From assembly GCF_003217215.1 (NCBI RefSeq), contig NZ_QJTD01000005.1, forward strand, positions 1 through 64,000: a stretch of 64,000 nt of DNA. The letters are read 5' to 3'. Made by a program: the position numbers and the translations under genes. Within the stretch, counting starts at the first letter, position 1, and each line of letters begins with the position of its first letter. The DNA is from Winogradskyella epiphytica. GTDB taxonomy: Bacteria > Bacteroidota > Bacteroidia > Flavobacteriales > Flavobacteriaceae. Below are positions 10,293 to 20,528 of this stretch, piece after piece. A model generated the notes under the pieces. That model had not been told where the DNA came from. It saw only the letters and a program-made list of their open reading frames with translations, and did no database searches.

Positions 10293-10399
10293 GAGTTTAC
10301 ACTATAATTGGACAATGTTTTTTAATAATTAGATTTTCAGTCTTTTGAATGATGAAAGACAGGTTTTGACGTGGGAAGTTTTTCAGATAAAAACCTTCC

Positions 10400-11011
10400 T
10401 TAAGCAGTAGGTCCTGCTCTTACCTCAGGAATTTTATAGGAATGATTATCAATTGCAATTGCTACTGTGTTATTTACTAAGATAGCAATTGAATAAATGC
10501 AGTTGGTTTGTTGAATACTTACCGTATTGCTAAAGTTATTACTCTGTGGAAATGAAAGACGATCCGTTTTTTGATTTATTTCTACAATTTGAGCATCCTC
10601 AACCCCCCAATCTGAGCCACTATCAGTTTTAATTTCTGAAATATTGAGCTTATAGTCATCTGCTCTATGATGCTCTGGGTACTGATTTGAAGAATCCTGT
10701 TGTGACTGAAAGGCTAATTTAAAATTATTAGTTTTAAATAGTACGTTTTGAATATGTTCAACATCGGTATCACTGTGATACACAATTTTTAATTGTCCAT
10801 TTTCCTTCTTCCCTATCTGTATATGAGTAACACCGACACTTTCAAGCTTCGTTTGAATAGCTTTTATCGCTTTCTCGGTATCTTCAGAAGAAACCTCTGA
10901 ATCTGAGAATTGTATAACAATCTGCTGATTAGGTAGTGTATTACGCTCCACATACGTTCCAATGAACGCTAAAAGCACAACTAATATCCCAACATGCAGT
11001 TTGGTTTTCAT
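10400..11011 (-). CDS. Stand-alone SecD-like periplasmic-domain protein
   Basis: 203 residues with one N-terminal membrane segment (HVGILVVLLAFIGTYV) and a periplasmic remainder. Two stretches align by eye with the SecDF of this window. KAIQTKLESVGVT followed by GQLKIVYHSDTDVEHIQ corresponds to SecDF EVLRKRIDKFGVT and RILLELPGAKDIERVK. The C-terminal VAIAIDNHSYKIPEVRAGP corresponds to IAIVLDNTVYSAPSVSSGP. It therefore resembles the SecD P1 region without the transmembrane channel part. Its function is unknown; acting with SecDF is inferred from similarity and adjacency. I chose the ATG at 11011. The longer frame from 11053 would be translated from a terminator hairpin and from sequence upstream of the promoter. 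Confidence 0.8.
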   Translation of the reverse strand: MKTKLHVGILVVLLAFIGTYVERNTLPNQQIVIQFSDSEVSSEDTEKAIKAIQTKLESVGVTHIQIGKKENGQLKIVYHSDTDVEHIQNVLFKTNNFKLAFQSQQDSSNQYPEHHRADDYKLNISEIKTDSGSDWGVEDAQIVEINQKTDRLSFPQSNNFSNTVSIQQTNCIYSIAILVNNTVAIAIDNHSYKIPEVRAGPTA

Positions 11012-11015
11012 GCGG

Positions 11016-11023
11016 CAAATATA
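11016..11023 (-). promoter_or_regulatory. Promoter -7 element abutting the SecD-like gene start
   Basis: TATATTTG on the minus strand ends only 4 nt before the ATG at 11011, so the transcript would be leaderless or nearly so. I see no clear -33 element. Confidence 0.5.
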
Positions 11024-11032
11024 GATAAAAAA

Positions 11033-11060
11033 ATAACGACTGCATTTCTGCAATCGTTAT
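11033..11060 (-). terminator. Intrinsic terminator of the DUF4412 gene
   Basis: A 12-bp stem (ATAACGACTGCA/TGCAATCGTTAT, one G-U-type mismatch) with a 4-nt loop lies 22 nt after the DUF4412 stop and is followed by a T-run on the minus strand. Confidence 0.75.
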
Positions 11061-11081
11061 AAATTCGTTATAAAGAATCAA

Positions 11082-11738
11082 TTACATGCCTTCCATTTTA
11101 GTATACCCTTCTGGAGGTGTTAAACTGAACTTTTCATTTGGCACAGATTGCTGATCAATCTTTACGACTTCCATTTCAACATTAATGGTTGTTCCCATTT
11201 GATTCATCTTCATGTTAAAGTATAAAGGAAACCCTTCTACTTTATCTCCCATAGCAGTGGTATTTTGACTAACAGCTGAAATTTTATCTGTTGTGAACAT
11301 TTGCATTTCAACATCTTGACCATTTTGTTTCATAGAAACAATATATTCTTGACACTCATAGCCTAAAACAGTTTTAGTTTTATCTCCTTTTTTTACGGTA
11401 ACAGCTTCTAAATCTTCCTTACTTGGCTCTGTAGATTGAATCATGTATTTTTTACCATAAGCGGCCTGATCCATGAGCATTAGCATTTGCTTTTTAGTGC
11501 CATCTACTATAACGATCATATCACCTGTCATAGGATTGTTAGATTCGTTACGAGACTTATCTCCCTTAAAATAAATTGTAGTATTAGCTGCTGCCATTGC
11601 TTGCAGTTGCGCATTCATTTGCTCATTATCACTAGACATGGTTTGTTTCATGACCATCACACCTTCAGTGATATTTTCTTGAGCCGTCAACACAACGCTT
11701 AGCATTAATGTCAAACTTAGTAATAGGAATTTCTTCAT
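11082..11738 (-). CDS. DUF4412 domain secreted protein
   Basis: 218 residues with a signal peptide (MKKFLLLSLTLMLSVVLTAQ). The mature part has the DUF4412 pattern: IYFKGDKSRNES, a Met-rich QMLMLMDQAAYGK segment, TKTVLGYECQEYIV, and a C-terminal FSLTPPEGYTKM. Members are probably envelope or periplasmic proteins and their function is not established. Residues 30-50 are unusually Met/Gln-rich (MVMKQTMSSDNEQMNAQLQA). It is a single-gene unit between two terminators. Confidence 0.85.
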   Translation of the reverse strand: MKKFLLLSLTLMLSVVLTAQENITEGVMVMKQTMSSDNEQMNAQLQAMAAANTTIYFKGDKSRNESNNPMTGDMIVIVDGTKKQMLMLMDQAAYGKKYMIQSTEPSKEDLEAVTVKKGDKTKTVLGYECQEYIVSMKQNGQDVEMQMFTTDKISAVSQNTTAMGDKVEGFPLYFNMKMNQMGTTINVEMEVVKIDQQSVPNEKFSLTPPEGYTKMEGM

Positions 11739-11772
11739 GATTTTATATTTATTAATTTATAATATTAGAAAC

Positions 11773-11808
11773 AAAAACCTTACCAACAAAATAGTTAGTA
11801 AGGTTTTT
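11773..11808 (-). terminator. Intrinsic terminator of mdh
   Basis: A stem of about 15 bp (AAAAACCTTACCAAC paired with GTTAGTAAGGTTTTT, one wobble) and a 6-nt loop lies 24 nt past the mdh stop, with a T-run on the minus strand. Confidence 0.85.
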
Positions 11809-11831
11809 TAAATTTAAATATGTATATATAA

Positions 11832-12758
11832 CTATAGTTCTAATAAACCATTGGTCTTTTTAACACCTTCTGCAGATTCAGCTAGTTTTTCTTTTTCTGC
11901 ATCGCTTAAACTAATTTCAACGATTTTTTCAATTCCATTAGCTCCTAATACACAAGGAACACCAATAGATAAATCACTTAATCCAAACTCACCATCCAAT
12001 AAGGCAGAACAAGGGAATATCTTCTTAGTATCACAGGCAATTGCTTGAACCATTGCTGATACTGCTGCTCCTGGAGCATACCAAGCTGAAGTACCTAATA
12101 ACCCAGTAAGAGTTGCGCCTCCTACCTTAGTATCTTGTACTACTTGTTCCATTCTTTCTTCTGTTAAAAACTCAGAAACTTTAACACTGTTTCTTGCTGC
12201 TTTGTTAATTAATGGCACCATGCCTTTGTCAGAGTGTCCACCAATTACCATACCGTCAACATCACTAATAGGCGCACCTAAAGCTTCAGCTAATCTATAT
12301 TTAAAACGAGCAGAGTCTAAAGCTCCTCCCATACCTATAACTCTATTTTTTGGTAAGTCTGTAGTTTTGTGCACTAAGTATGTCATTGTATCCATTGGAT
12401 TACTTACCACAATAATAATTGTGTTTGGAGAGTGCTCAATTAAGTTAGATGAAACTGTTTTAACAATTCCAGCATTGATACCGATTAACTCTTCTCGAGT
12501 CATCCCAGGTTTTCTAGGAATCCCAGAAGTTATTACACAAACATCAGAACCTGCTGTTTTAGAATAATCGTTAGTTACTCCTGTGATTTTTGTATCAAAA
12601 CCATTTAAAGATGCTGTCTGCATTAAGTCCATGGCTTTACCTTCAGCAAAACCTTCTTTAATGTCTAATAAAACAACTTCTGAAGCAAAATCTTTGATTG
12701 CAATATACTCTGCACAACTTGCTCCTACTGCGCCTGCACCAACTACGGTTACTTTCAT
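11832..12758 (-). CDS. mdh: Malate dehydrogenase
   Basis: This TCA-cycle enzyme interconverts malate and oxaloacetate with NAD. The 308-residue length and motifs fit the LDH-like type of MDH. The NAD-binding glycine motif is GAGAVGASCA (residues 7-16), with an acidic residue for the ribose (LLDIKEG). The substrate loop is GIPRKPGMTREEL and the catalytic His is in IGGHSDKGMVPL. It is a monocistronic unit with a TAATTTTG promoter element 47 nt upstream and a strong terminator. gltA is at 53-54 kb in the same window. Confidence 0.97.
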   Translation of the reverse strand: MKVTVVGAGAVGASCAEYIAIKDFASEVVLLDIKEGFAEGKAMDLMQTASLNGFDTKITGVTNDYSKTAGSDVCVITSGIPRKPGMTREELIGINAGIVKTVSSNLIEHSPNTIIIVVSNPMDTMTYLVHKTTDLPKNRVIGMGGALDSARFKYRLAEALGAPISDVDGMVIGGHSDKGMVPLINKAARNSVKVSEFLTEERMEQVVQDTKVGGATLTGLLGTSAWYAPGAAVSAMVQAIACDTKKIFPCSALLDGEFGLSDLSIGVPCVLGANGIEKIVEISLSDAEKEKLAESAEGVKKTNGLLEL

Positions 12759-12804
12759 AATTATATATGTTATTTAATGTGAAACTATGTATTTAAAACG
12801 ATTG

Positions 12805-12812
12805 CAAAATTA
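12805..12812 (-). promoter_or_regulatory. Promoter -7 element for mdh
   Basis: TAATTTTG on the minus strand matches TAnnTTTG. It lies 46 nt upstream of the mdh ATG. A -33 element is not evident. Confidence 0.5.
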
Positions 12813-12835
12813 CGAATAAAAATACTGTTAACGAA

Positions 12836-12864
12836 AAAAGCACAAGAGTAAATCTTATGCCTTT
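12836..12864 (-). terminator. Weak intrinsic terminator after the DUF6588 gene
   Basis: An 11-bp stem pairs fully only in the minus-strand RNA, with two G-U pairs, and is followed by a T-run. It begins about 23 nt past the stop. Confidence 0.55.
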
Positions 12865-12887
12865 TAGATTATAAACTGTTTAAATTT

Positions 12888-13904
12888 TTATCTCATTCCA
12901 AAATTAACCCCTATTGAAAACGCATCATACTCAGATAGATGATACTCGGCATTAAGTCTAAAGAACCCTAATTTCAACTTTGTTCCAATAGTAGCTCTAA
13001 CTGCGGAAACTTCACTTGAGACTGAAAAGGGATCTACAATTGTTTCTGTGGTTAGAATTCCATTAGTAACTCTATAGCTTCCTAATAAATCTGACTCAGA
13101 TTTACCCTTAATATAGCCAAGACCTCCATAAAAATTGATGACCGGCAACTTGGTTGAAGCTACAAACTGAAACAACCAAGTATTTGTATCATTTTCTATT
13201 CGTTGATTTTCCCCTTCAATTCCCGATGAACCTGTTATATCATAGGAACCATCTAAATGATTATAAGCCATCAATCCTGATATAGCAATAGGCCACATTT
13301 TACTCGCAGGAAGCCATTCTGTAAACTCCATTTGCAATCCTGCGCCGTACATTCCTAAACTCACATCATCAGTATCTATCTTAGGAACAAATCTGGCTTT
13401 TAACTCTAAACCGCTACTCAATCCCAATGCCCCTTGTATAAAGGCAGTCGGTAATAGATTTCTACTACTTTCACCTATTCCTTGTGGCAATTCGAATTGG
13501 GTAGTTTGTGTCCCAAAAATAGGATCGTCGTATTCTACCTCAACAAATATTTCTGGATCATTTTCTCCTAATACAGATGATACCATCTGAGAAATCGGTC
13601 CTTGAACAAATTGAACATTATTATAATCTGCCGTATTTAGATGAAACATTTTATGTTCATCCTTAACCAAAGATGCATTAACTATAACTGAAATTTCGAA
13701 AGCACCAAGCGGTTTTGCTTTTGCCGAGTTAAACCAGTTAGCATTCATACTATGCATAATTCCATTAGAACCAGGTGTTAAATAATCATTAGCGAAATGC
13801 TCGGCATCTTCTATTCCTGCAGCAAGCAATACATCAATATCATTTTGTGCTGTTGACTCAATTGTAATTAATAAACAAGCTAGTACTGTGATTAATATTT
13901 TCAT
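12888..13904 (-). CDS. DUF6588-type outer-membrane protein
   Basis: 338 residues with a signal peptide (MKILITVLACLLITIESTAQ). The mature protein has alternating beta-strand patterns and a C-terminal strand ending in aromatic or hydrophobic residues plus MR (FSIGVNFGMR), as in beta-barrels. The N-terminal AEHFANDYLTPGSNGIMHSM segment is characteristic of the DUF6588 family common in Bacteroidota. The function is unknown. The gene stands alone between mdh and gyrB. Confidence 0.8.
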   Translation of the reverse strand: MKILITVLACLLITIESTAQNDIDVLLAAGIEDAEHFANDYLTPGSNGIMHSMNANWFNSAKAKPLGAFEISVIVNASLVKDEHKMFHLNTADYNNVQFVQGPISQMVSSVLGENDPEIFVEVEYDDPIFGTQTTQFELPQGIGESSRNLLPTAFIQGALGLSSGLELKARFVPKIDTDDVSLGMYGAGLQMEFTEWLPASKMWPIAISGLMAYNHLDGSYDITGSSGIEGENQRIENDTNTWLFQFVASTKLPVINFYGGLGYIKGKSESDLLGSYRVTNGILTTETIVDPFSVSSEVSAVRATIGTKLKLGFFRLNAEYHLSEYDAFSIGVNFGMR

Positions 13905-14006
13905 GAGGTGCTAATTATGATTCTAGGTAAATGTACTAAAAGCATCTAATATAATGTGTTTTATCGATAATTATTGCAATTCATCTCTATTAGAACACAA
14001 AAAAAA

Positions 14007-14027
14007 CAACTATAATTTATATAGTTG
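14007..14027 (-). terminator. Intrinsic terminator of gyrB
   Basis: An 8-bp perfect stem (CAACTATA/TATAGTTG) with a 5-nt loop lies 31 nt past the gyrB stop. On the minus strand it is followed by at least eight T residues. Confidence 0.8.
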
Positions 14028-14057
14028 CTTTTAATATTTTGAATTAGTCAAACCTAT

Positions 14058-16055
<1,998 letters not shown>

Positions 16056-16131
16056 TCAACGGTCTGAATCAACGGTCCAAATTTATCTTGATTAATCTTA
16101 AAAAAATCGGAATGTGATTCACATAAAAAAA

Positions 16132-16148
16132 TCCCGTATTAATCGGGA
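16132..16148 (-). terminator. Terminator-like hairpin in the gyrB leader
   Basis: A 5-bp GC stem (TCCCG/CGGGA, extended by a G-U pair in minus-strand RNA) with a 7-nt loop is followed by seven T residues on the minus strand. It lies about 15 nt downstream of the -7 element and about 125 nt upstream of the gyrB ATG. Confidence 0.5.
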
Positions 16149-16161
16149 CTTCCAACACTAA

Positions 16162-16169
16162 CAAAGATA
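16162..16169 (-). promoter_or_regulatory. Promoter -7 element for gyrB
   Basis: TATCTTTG on the minus strand fits TAnnTTTG. The leader to the gyrB ATG would be about 150 nt. The rest of the 16.17-16.45 kb gap is AT-rich and I see no gene in it. Confidence 0.5.
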
Positions 16170-16457
16170 CGAAAATCTGATGCATTTTAAAAGCTTTTCA
16201 TCGATTCAAGCGATAAATTATCAACATTTGTTAATTATTTAAAAATGCCTTAAATCGCTTAAAAATAGCCTTAAATTAAATTTCACCTATTTTTTATTAG
16301 ATCAAATGAATCGAACAAACTAAAAACCTCGTAAAAGTGATATTTTGAAATTATGCTGAATTTAGGAAACCTAGTTTTTCGACGAAAAAACGTCAAAATA
16401 CCGATTGAAATTGGTCTGGATTAATCAGAATTCGAGAAGAAAGAATGAAGATTATTA

Positions 16458-16760
16458 CTAATGAACTTTCAATTTATCTATCATTTCACTAGCTATAGCA
16501 TCACTATAAATTCCATAACCATTTACAAATACCCCTTTGATATTATGTTTTTCAGATGAAATCGCATATAAGATGCTCTCGTCACCAGGATCAGTCATGC
16601 CTTCAAACCGAAAGTACTTATCAATATTAAATTCATCAGGCATTAATCTATAACGACCATCTGCACAGATTAAACAATTCTTATCTAAATTAAAATCTAC
16701 AGTATAACCTTCCTCTCTAAGAGCATTCATACTTTCACTTAATGTATCACAATCACGCAT
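16458..16760 (-). CDS. Small conserved protein of unknown function (often labelled PRPP-synthetase-like)
   Basis: 100 residues, with no signal peptide or membrane segment. Features are CDTLSESMNALREEGYTVDF at the N-terminus, a central NCLICADGRYRLMPDEFNID and the acidic DPGDESILYAISS. Short proteins of this type are frequent in Bacteroidota and often carry the name phosphoribosylpyrophosphate synthetase, but the sequence has no PRPP-binding motif and is far too short for that enzyme. The function is unknown. It is upstream of gyrB and downstream of pirin, same strand, with gaps over 100 nt on both sides. Confidence 0.75.
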   Translation of the reverse strand: MRDCDTLSESMNALREEGYTVDFNLDKNCLICADGRYRLMPDEFNIDKYFRFEGMTDPGDESILYAISSEKHNIKGVFVNGYGIYSDAIASEMIDKLKVH

Positions 16761-16865
16761 AGCATTTATATTTTAAATTTCTCGTAGTAGTCAAATTAAT
16801 TTTTCAAAACATAGAACATTAAGTTTCAAACTTTTAAACTCCAAAATCCTCTTTTAAAGATACAA

Positions 16866-16896
16866 AAAAAGCAGCTCATATTTTGAACTGCTTTTT
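16866..16896 (-). terminator. Intrinsic terminator of the pirin gene
   Basis: A 12-bp stem (AAAAAGCAGCTC/GAACTGCTTTTT, one wobble) lies 14 nt past the pirin stop, with a T-run on the minus strand. Confidence 0.8.
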
Positions 16897-16909
16897 ATAT
16901 AATTTTCCA

Positions 16910-17779
16910 CTACTCGAAATGACCAAATTTCCCCGAATTAAAATCCTGAAAGGCCTCTATTAACTCCTGTTGCGTATTCATCACAAAAGGACCATGAGCC
17001 GCAATAGGTTCATTCAGCGGTTCACCACTTAGAACTAAAATAATAGAATCGCTTAATGCTTCAATTTTAAATGTATCGCCATCTGAACTAAATAAAGCGA
17101 AATGGTCTTCTAAAACTTCTGTAGTATCATTCACCTTTGCATTCCCTTCTACCATTAATATTGAGGTCGTATAATGTCTAGGAAAAGTTAAACTAGTTCT
17201 CCTTCCTTTTTTCAATCTCACATTATACATATGTATAGACGAAAAAGTTGAAGCTGGTCCTGATTGCCCATTAAAATCTCCTGCAATAATTTCAACCGTT
17301 CCTGCTTCATCAGGTAAGGCCACTCTTTTAATTTCAGCATTTGAAATGGCTTGGTATTTCGGTGGACCTAATTTGTCCTTTGCAGTTAGATTTACCCATA
17401 ATTGGACCATCTGAAATTCACCTCCAGTTTTACTCCATTCAGTTTCATGAAACTCTTTATGCAAAATACCTGAAGCCGCTGTCATCCACTGCACATCACC
17501 TTCACCAATAACACCACCTCCGCCAGCACTATCTCCATGCTCTACTCTTCCTTTATAAGCAATAGTAACTGTTTCAAATCCTTTGTGAGGATGCACTCCA
17601 ACTCCTTTTGGTTTATCAGTTGGGGGAAAAGTATACTTCGAATTATAATCCAACATAATAAAAGGATCCATTCGTTTCATTGTTGAAGTTCCTGGTATAA
17701 AATTATGCACTCGAAACCCATCACCAACAAAATGTGGAGTACCAGGTTTTGTTACTTTTTCTATAGATCTTATTTTCAT
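16910..17779 (-). CDS. Pirin family protein
   Basis: 289 residues, two cupin domains. The metal ligands of the pirin family are in place: His63 and His65 (GVHPHKGFETVT), His107 and Glu109 (ASGILHKEFHE). The C-terminal cupin includes LTFPRHYTTSILMVEGNAKV and SGEPLNEPIAAHGPFVMN. Some bacterial pirins have quercetinase activity; others act in stress or redox regulation. The physiological role here is open. It lies 118 nt downstream of a Crp/Fnr regulator gene on the same strand, which may control it. Confidence 0.93.
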   Translation of the reverse strand: MKIRSIEKVTKPGTPHFVGDGFRVHNFIPGTSTMKRMDPFIMLDYNSKYTFPPTDKPKGVGVHPHKGFETVTIAYKGRVEHGDSAGGGGVIGEGDVQWMTAASGILHKEFHETEWSKTGGEFQMVQLWVNLTAKDKLGPPKYQAISNAEIKRVALPDEAGTVEIIAGDFNGQSGPASTFSSIHMYNVRLKKGRRTSLTFPRHYTTSILMVEGNAKVNDTTEVLEDHFALFSSDGDTFKIEALSDSIILVLSGEPLNEPIAAHGPFVMNTQQELIEAFQDFNSGKFGHFE

Positions 17780-17897
17780 TTCAAATCATTTTTATAAGGT
17801 TACTGTAAAAAGACAGTAATGTTATAAGATACGAAATAAACAAGTAAATAGCATTCTTTATATTGAAGCGGTAGTTTTATCGAATATAAAATATACT

Positions 17898-18488
17898 CTA
17901 TTTGTAACTTTCATCCATTAGTGTTTTACGCACACGACTTAGACTTTCAGGAGTTATTCCTAGGTAAGAAGCAATCATCCATTGTGGTACTCTTTGCATG
18001 AGTTCTGGATAAGTCTCAGCAAATTCAATATAACGAACTTTGGCTGACGACCCTATTAGTGAGCTTATCCTTCTGTATAAATGACGGATATGATTTTGCA
18101 ATAAGATTTCGTTTTGCTCTCTAAATGTTGAATTTACTTTGGTGATTTCACTCACAAGTTCATCATCTAATAAAACAGTTAAGGTGTCCTCTAAAGCATC
18201 AATATTAGATGTTGAAGGCTCCTGAAAATAAACACTACACCTATCTGTAATAATCCAGTTTTCTACAGCAAACTGCAGATGGTTTTCTTTGCCTTCACTA
18301 TTCACATTATATAAACGCAACAAGCCTTTTTCTACAAAAAAAGCAGCAGTACCAATTTCTCCTTCTTTTAATAGAAATTTATTTTTAGATATAGTTCTCG
18401 TACGAATAAAAGGAGTAATTTGATCAAACTGCTCCTCTGACAACCCGTGTTTATCAATTAGGTGTCTCTTAAAATTAGGTAATGTCAT
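17898..18488 (-). CDS. Crp/Fnr family transcriptional regulator
   Basis: 196 residues. The N-terminal cyclic-nucleotide-binding-like beta-roll covers about 20-120 (LKEGEIGTAAFFVEKGLLRL). The C-terminal helix-turn-helix reads MIASYLGITPESLSRVRKTL. The family's cAMP-binding residues are not obvious, and there is no cysteine cluster for an iron-sulfur centre as in Fnr, so the ligand is unknown. It lies between asnB and pirin on the same strand. Such small Crp-like regulators are common in Flavobacteriaceae. Confidence 0.9.
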   Translation of the reverse strand: MTLPNFKRHLIDKHGLSEEQFDQITPFIRTRTISKNKFLLKEGEIGTAAFFVEKGLLRLYNVNSEGKENHLQFAVENWIITDRCSVYFQEPSTSNIDALEDTLTVLLDDELVSEITKVNSTFREQNEILLQNHIRHLYRRISSLIGSSAKVRYIEFAETYPELMQRVPQWMIASYLGITPESLSRVRKTLMDESYK

Positions 18489-18540
18489 GGTTTAGATTCA
18501 GATTATGAAATTACACTAAAAAATTGTAATAAAAAAAAGA

Positions 18541-18561
18541 CCAATCTTATTTTTAGATTGG
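18541..18561 (-). terminator. Intrinsic terminator of asnB
   Basis: A 7-bp perfect core stem (CCAATCT/AGATTGG) with a 7-nt loop lies about 43 nt past the asnB stop and is followed on the minus strand by a run of eight T. Confidence 0.75.
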
Positions 18562-18603
18562 CCGTTTTACTACTAACATAAACTAACTTAAACACAAACT
18601 CTT

Positions 18604-20265
18604 TTAATACGAAACCGCATGAACTTTGGATACCGCTCTACCAGAAGGGTCGTTCATGTTTTTAAAAGCCTCATCCCATTCCAATGCTATTTTAGTACTA
18701 CAAGCCACACTCGGTTCTTGTGGAACACTTAAAGCTGCCGCATCACTTGGAAAATGGCTCTCAAAAATGGATCTATAATAATACTCCTCTTTGTTCTGTG
18801 GGGTTTGAATTGGGAAACGAAAACCTGCGTTGGCCAATTGTTCATCGCTTACTTCTTTTGCCACTACTTCCTTTAGAGTATCAATCCACTCGTAACCTAC
18901 ACCATCACTAAATTGCTCTTTTTGCCTCCAAGCCACACTTTCTGGAATCATATCTTCAAAGGCTTTACGAACTACCCATTTCTCCATACGCTCTCCGTTA
19001 ATCATTTTATCTTGTGGGTTGATGCGCATAGCTACATCCATAAATTCTTTATCTAAAAATGGCACACGTCCTTCAATTCCCCAAGCCGCTAAACTTTTGT
19101 TAGCTCTTAAGCAATCGTACTGATGTAGTTTACTTAACTTTCTAACCGTTTCTTCATGGAACTCTCTCGCGTTTGGTGCTTTATGAAAGTATAGATAACC
19201 GCCAAATAATTCGTCAGCGCCTTCGCCTGACAACACCATTTTTATACCCATAGACTTAATAACTCTAGCCATTAAATACATTGGTGTACTTGCTCTAATC
19301 GTAGTTATATCATAAGTTTCCAGTTGATAAATAACATCCTTTACGGCATCTAAGCCTTCTTGAATAGTAAATTTAATTTCATGATGAACAGTTCCAATAT
19401 GATCTGCTACCTTTTTTGCCGCAGCCAAATCTGGCGAACCTTCTAGTCCTACCGAAAATGAATGTAATTGTGGCCACCAAGCTTTTTCTTTATCATCGGC
19501 TTCAATTCGTCTTTCAGAATACTTTTTTGCTATGGCAGAAGTCACGGATGAGTCTAAGCCTCCAGACAGTAATACACCATAAGGAACATCACTCATAAGT
19601 TGTCTATGCACAGCATCTTCAAGCGCCTGTTTTATTTCTAGAATACTGGTTTCATTTTCCTTCACCGCATCATAATCTTCCCAATCACGTTTATACCACT
19701 GTACTAACTTTCCATCTGAACTACTCATATAATGTCCTGGAGGAAATAATTCAATTTTTGTACAAACTCCTTCTAAAGCTTTTAATTCTGAAGCCACATA
19801 AAATGTTCCGAATTGATCCCAGCCCATATAAAGTGGAATAATACCCATATGGTCCCGAGCAATGAGGTATTCGTCCTTGTCCACATCATAAATAGCAAAT
19901 CCAAAAATGCCGTTCATATCATCAATAAAATCATGACCTTTTTCTTTATATAAAGCTAAAATGACTTCACAGTCACTTTGAGTTTGAAACTGATAATCGG
20001 GAAATTGAGTTTTTAATATTTTATGGTTATAGATTTCACCATTGGCGGCTAGAATCAATTTTTTATCTTCACTTAACAAAGGTTGCTTACCAGAAGCTGG
20101 ATCTACAATTGCCAAACGCTCATGAGCCATAATAACTTTGTCGTCACTATAAATCCCACTCCAATCTGGTCCACGATGACGAATCTTCTTAGCCATCTCT
20201 AATACCTGAGGTCTTAAATCCTCTACTTTTTGTTTTATATCAAACGCACATACTATTCCGCACAT
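18604..20265 (-). CDS. asnB: Asparagine synthase B, glutamine-hydrolysing
   Basis: Makes asparagine from aspartate, glutamine and ATP. The 553-residue length matches E. coli AsnB. The N-terminal glutaminase starts MCGIVCAF, with Cys2 as nucleophile after Met removal. RLAIVDPASGKQPL and the NGEIYNH loop are present. The synthetase domain has the PPi loop LSGGLDSSVTSA, then SGEGADELFGGY and GRVPFLDKEFMDVAM. It is a single-gene unit. The 264-nt upstream gap (20266-20528) holds only AT-rich promoter-type DNA for asnB and the divergent DUF2911 gene. Confidence 0.97.
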   Translation of the reverse strand: MCGIVCAFDIKQKVEDLRPQVLEMAKKIRHRGPDWSGIYSDDKVIMAHERLAIVDPASGKQPLLSEDKKLILAANGEIYNHKILKTQFPDYQFQTQSDCEVILALYKEKGHDFIDDMNGIFGFAIYDVDKDEYLIARDHMGIIPLYMGWDQFGTFYVASELKALEGVCTKIELFPPGHYMSSSDGKLVQWYKRDWEDYDAVKENETSILEIKQALEDAVHRQLMSDVPYGVLLSGGLDSSVTSAIAKKYSERRIEADDKEKAWWPQLHSFSVGLEGSPDLAAAKKVADHIGTVHHEIKFTIQEGLDAVKDVIYQLETYDITTIRASTPMYLMARVIKSMGIKMVLSGEGADELFGGYLYFHKAPNAREFHEETVRKLSKLHQYDCLRANKSLAAWGIEGRVPFLDKEFMDVAMRINPQDKMINGERMEKWVVRKAFEDMIPESVAWRQKEQFSDGVGYEWIDTLKEVVAKEVSDEQLANAGFRFPIQTPQNKEEYYYRSIFESHFPSDAAALSVPQEPSVACSTKIALEWDEAFKNMNDPSGRAVSKVHAVSY

Positions 20266-20528
20266 AAATCTATCTTTTAAGTTTAGGCTATTTTATGTAA
20301 CCCAATTATTACTAATTATAGGACAAATATCAAATAAAACTTTCATATTGTAAACACATGATCTTTAATTGATTTCAAAATAAAACAAATAGACGCATAT
20401 TTATATATATACGAAAGAACATTGAGCACATAAATCTAATTTTACTTTTAATCTGTTAATTTTAAGCCTCATCCATCTCTAATAAACTTTAGAATGACTA
20501 CTTTTAATAAAACTCAACATGTATAATT

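Noticed and set aside
11012..11053. 14-residue N-terminal extension of the SecD-like protein
   Set aside because: It would be encoded by the terminator hairpin of the upstream gene and lies upstream of the -7 element.
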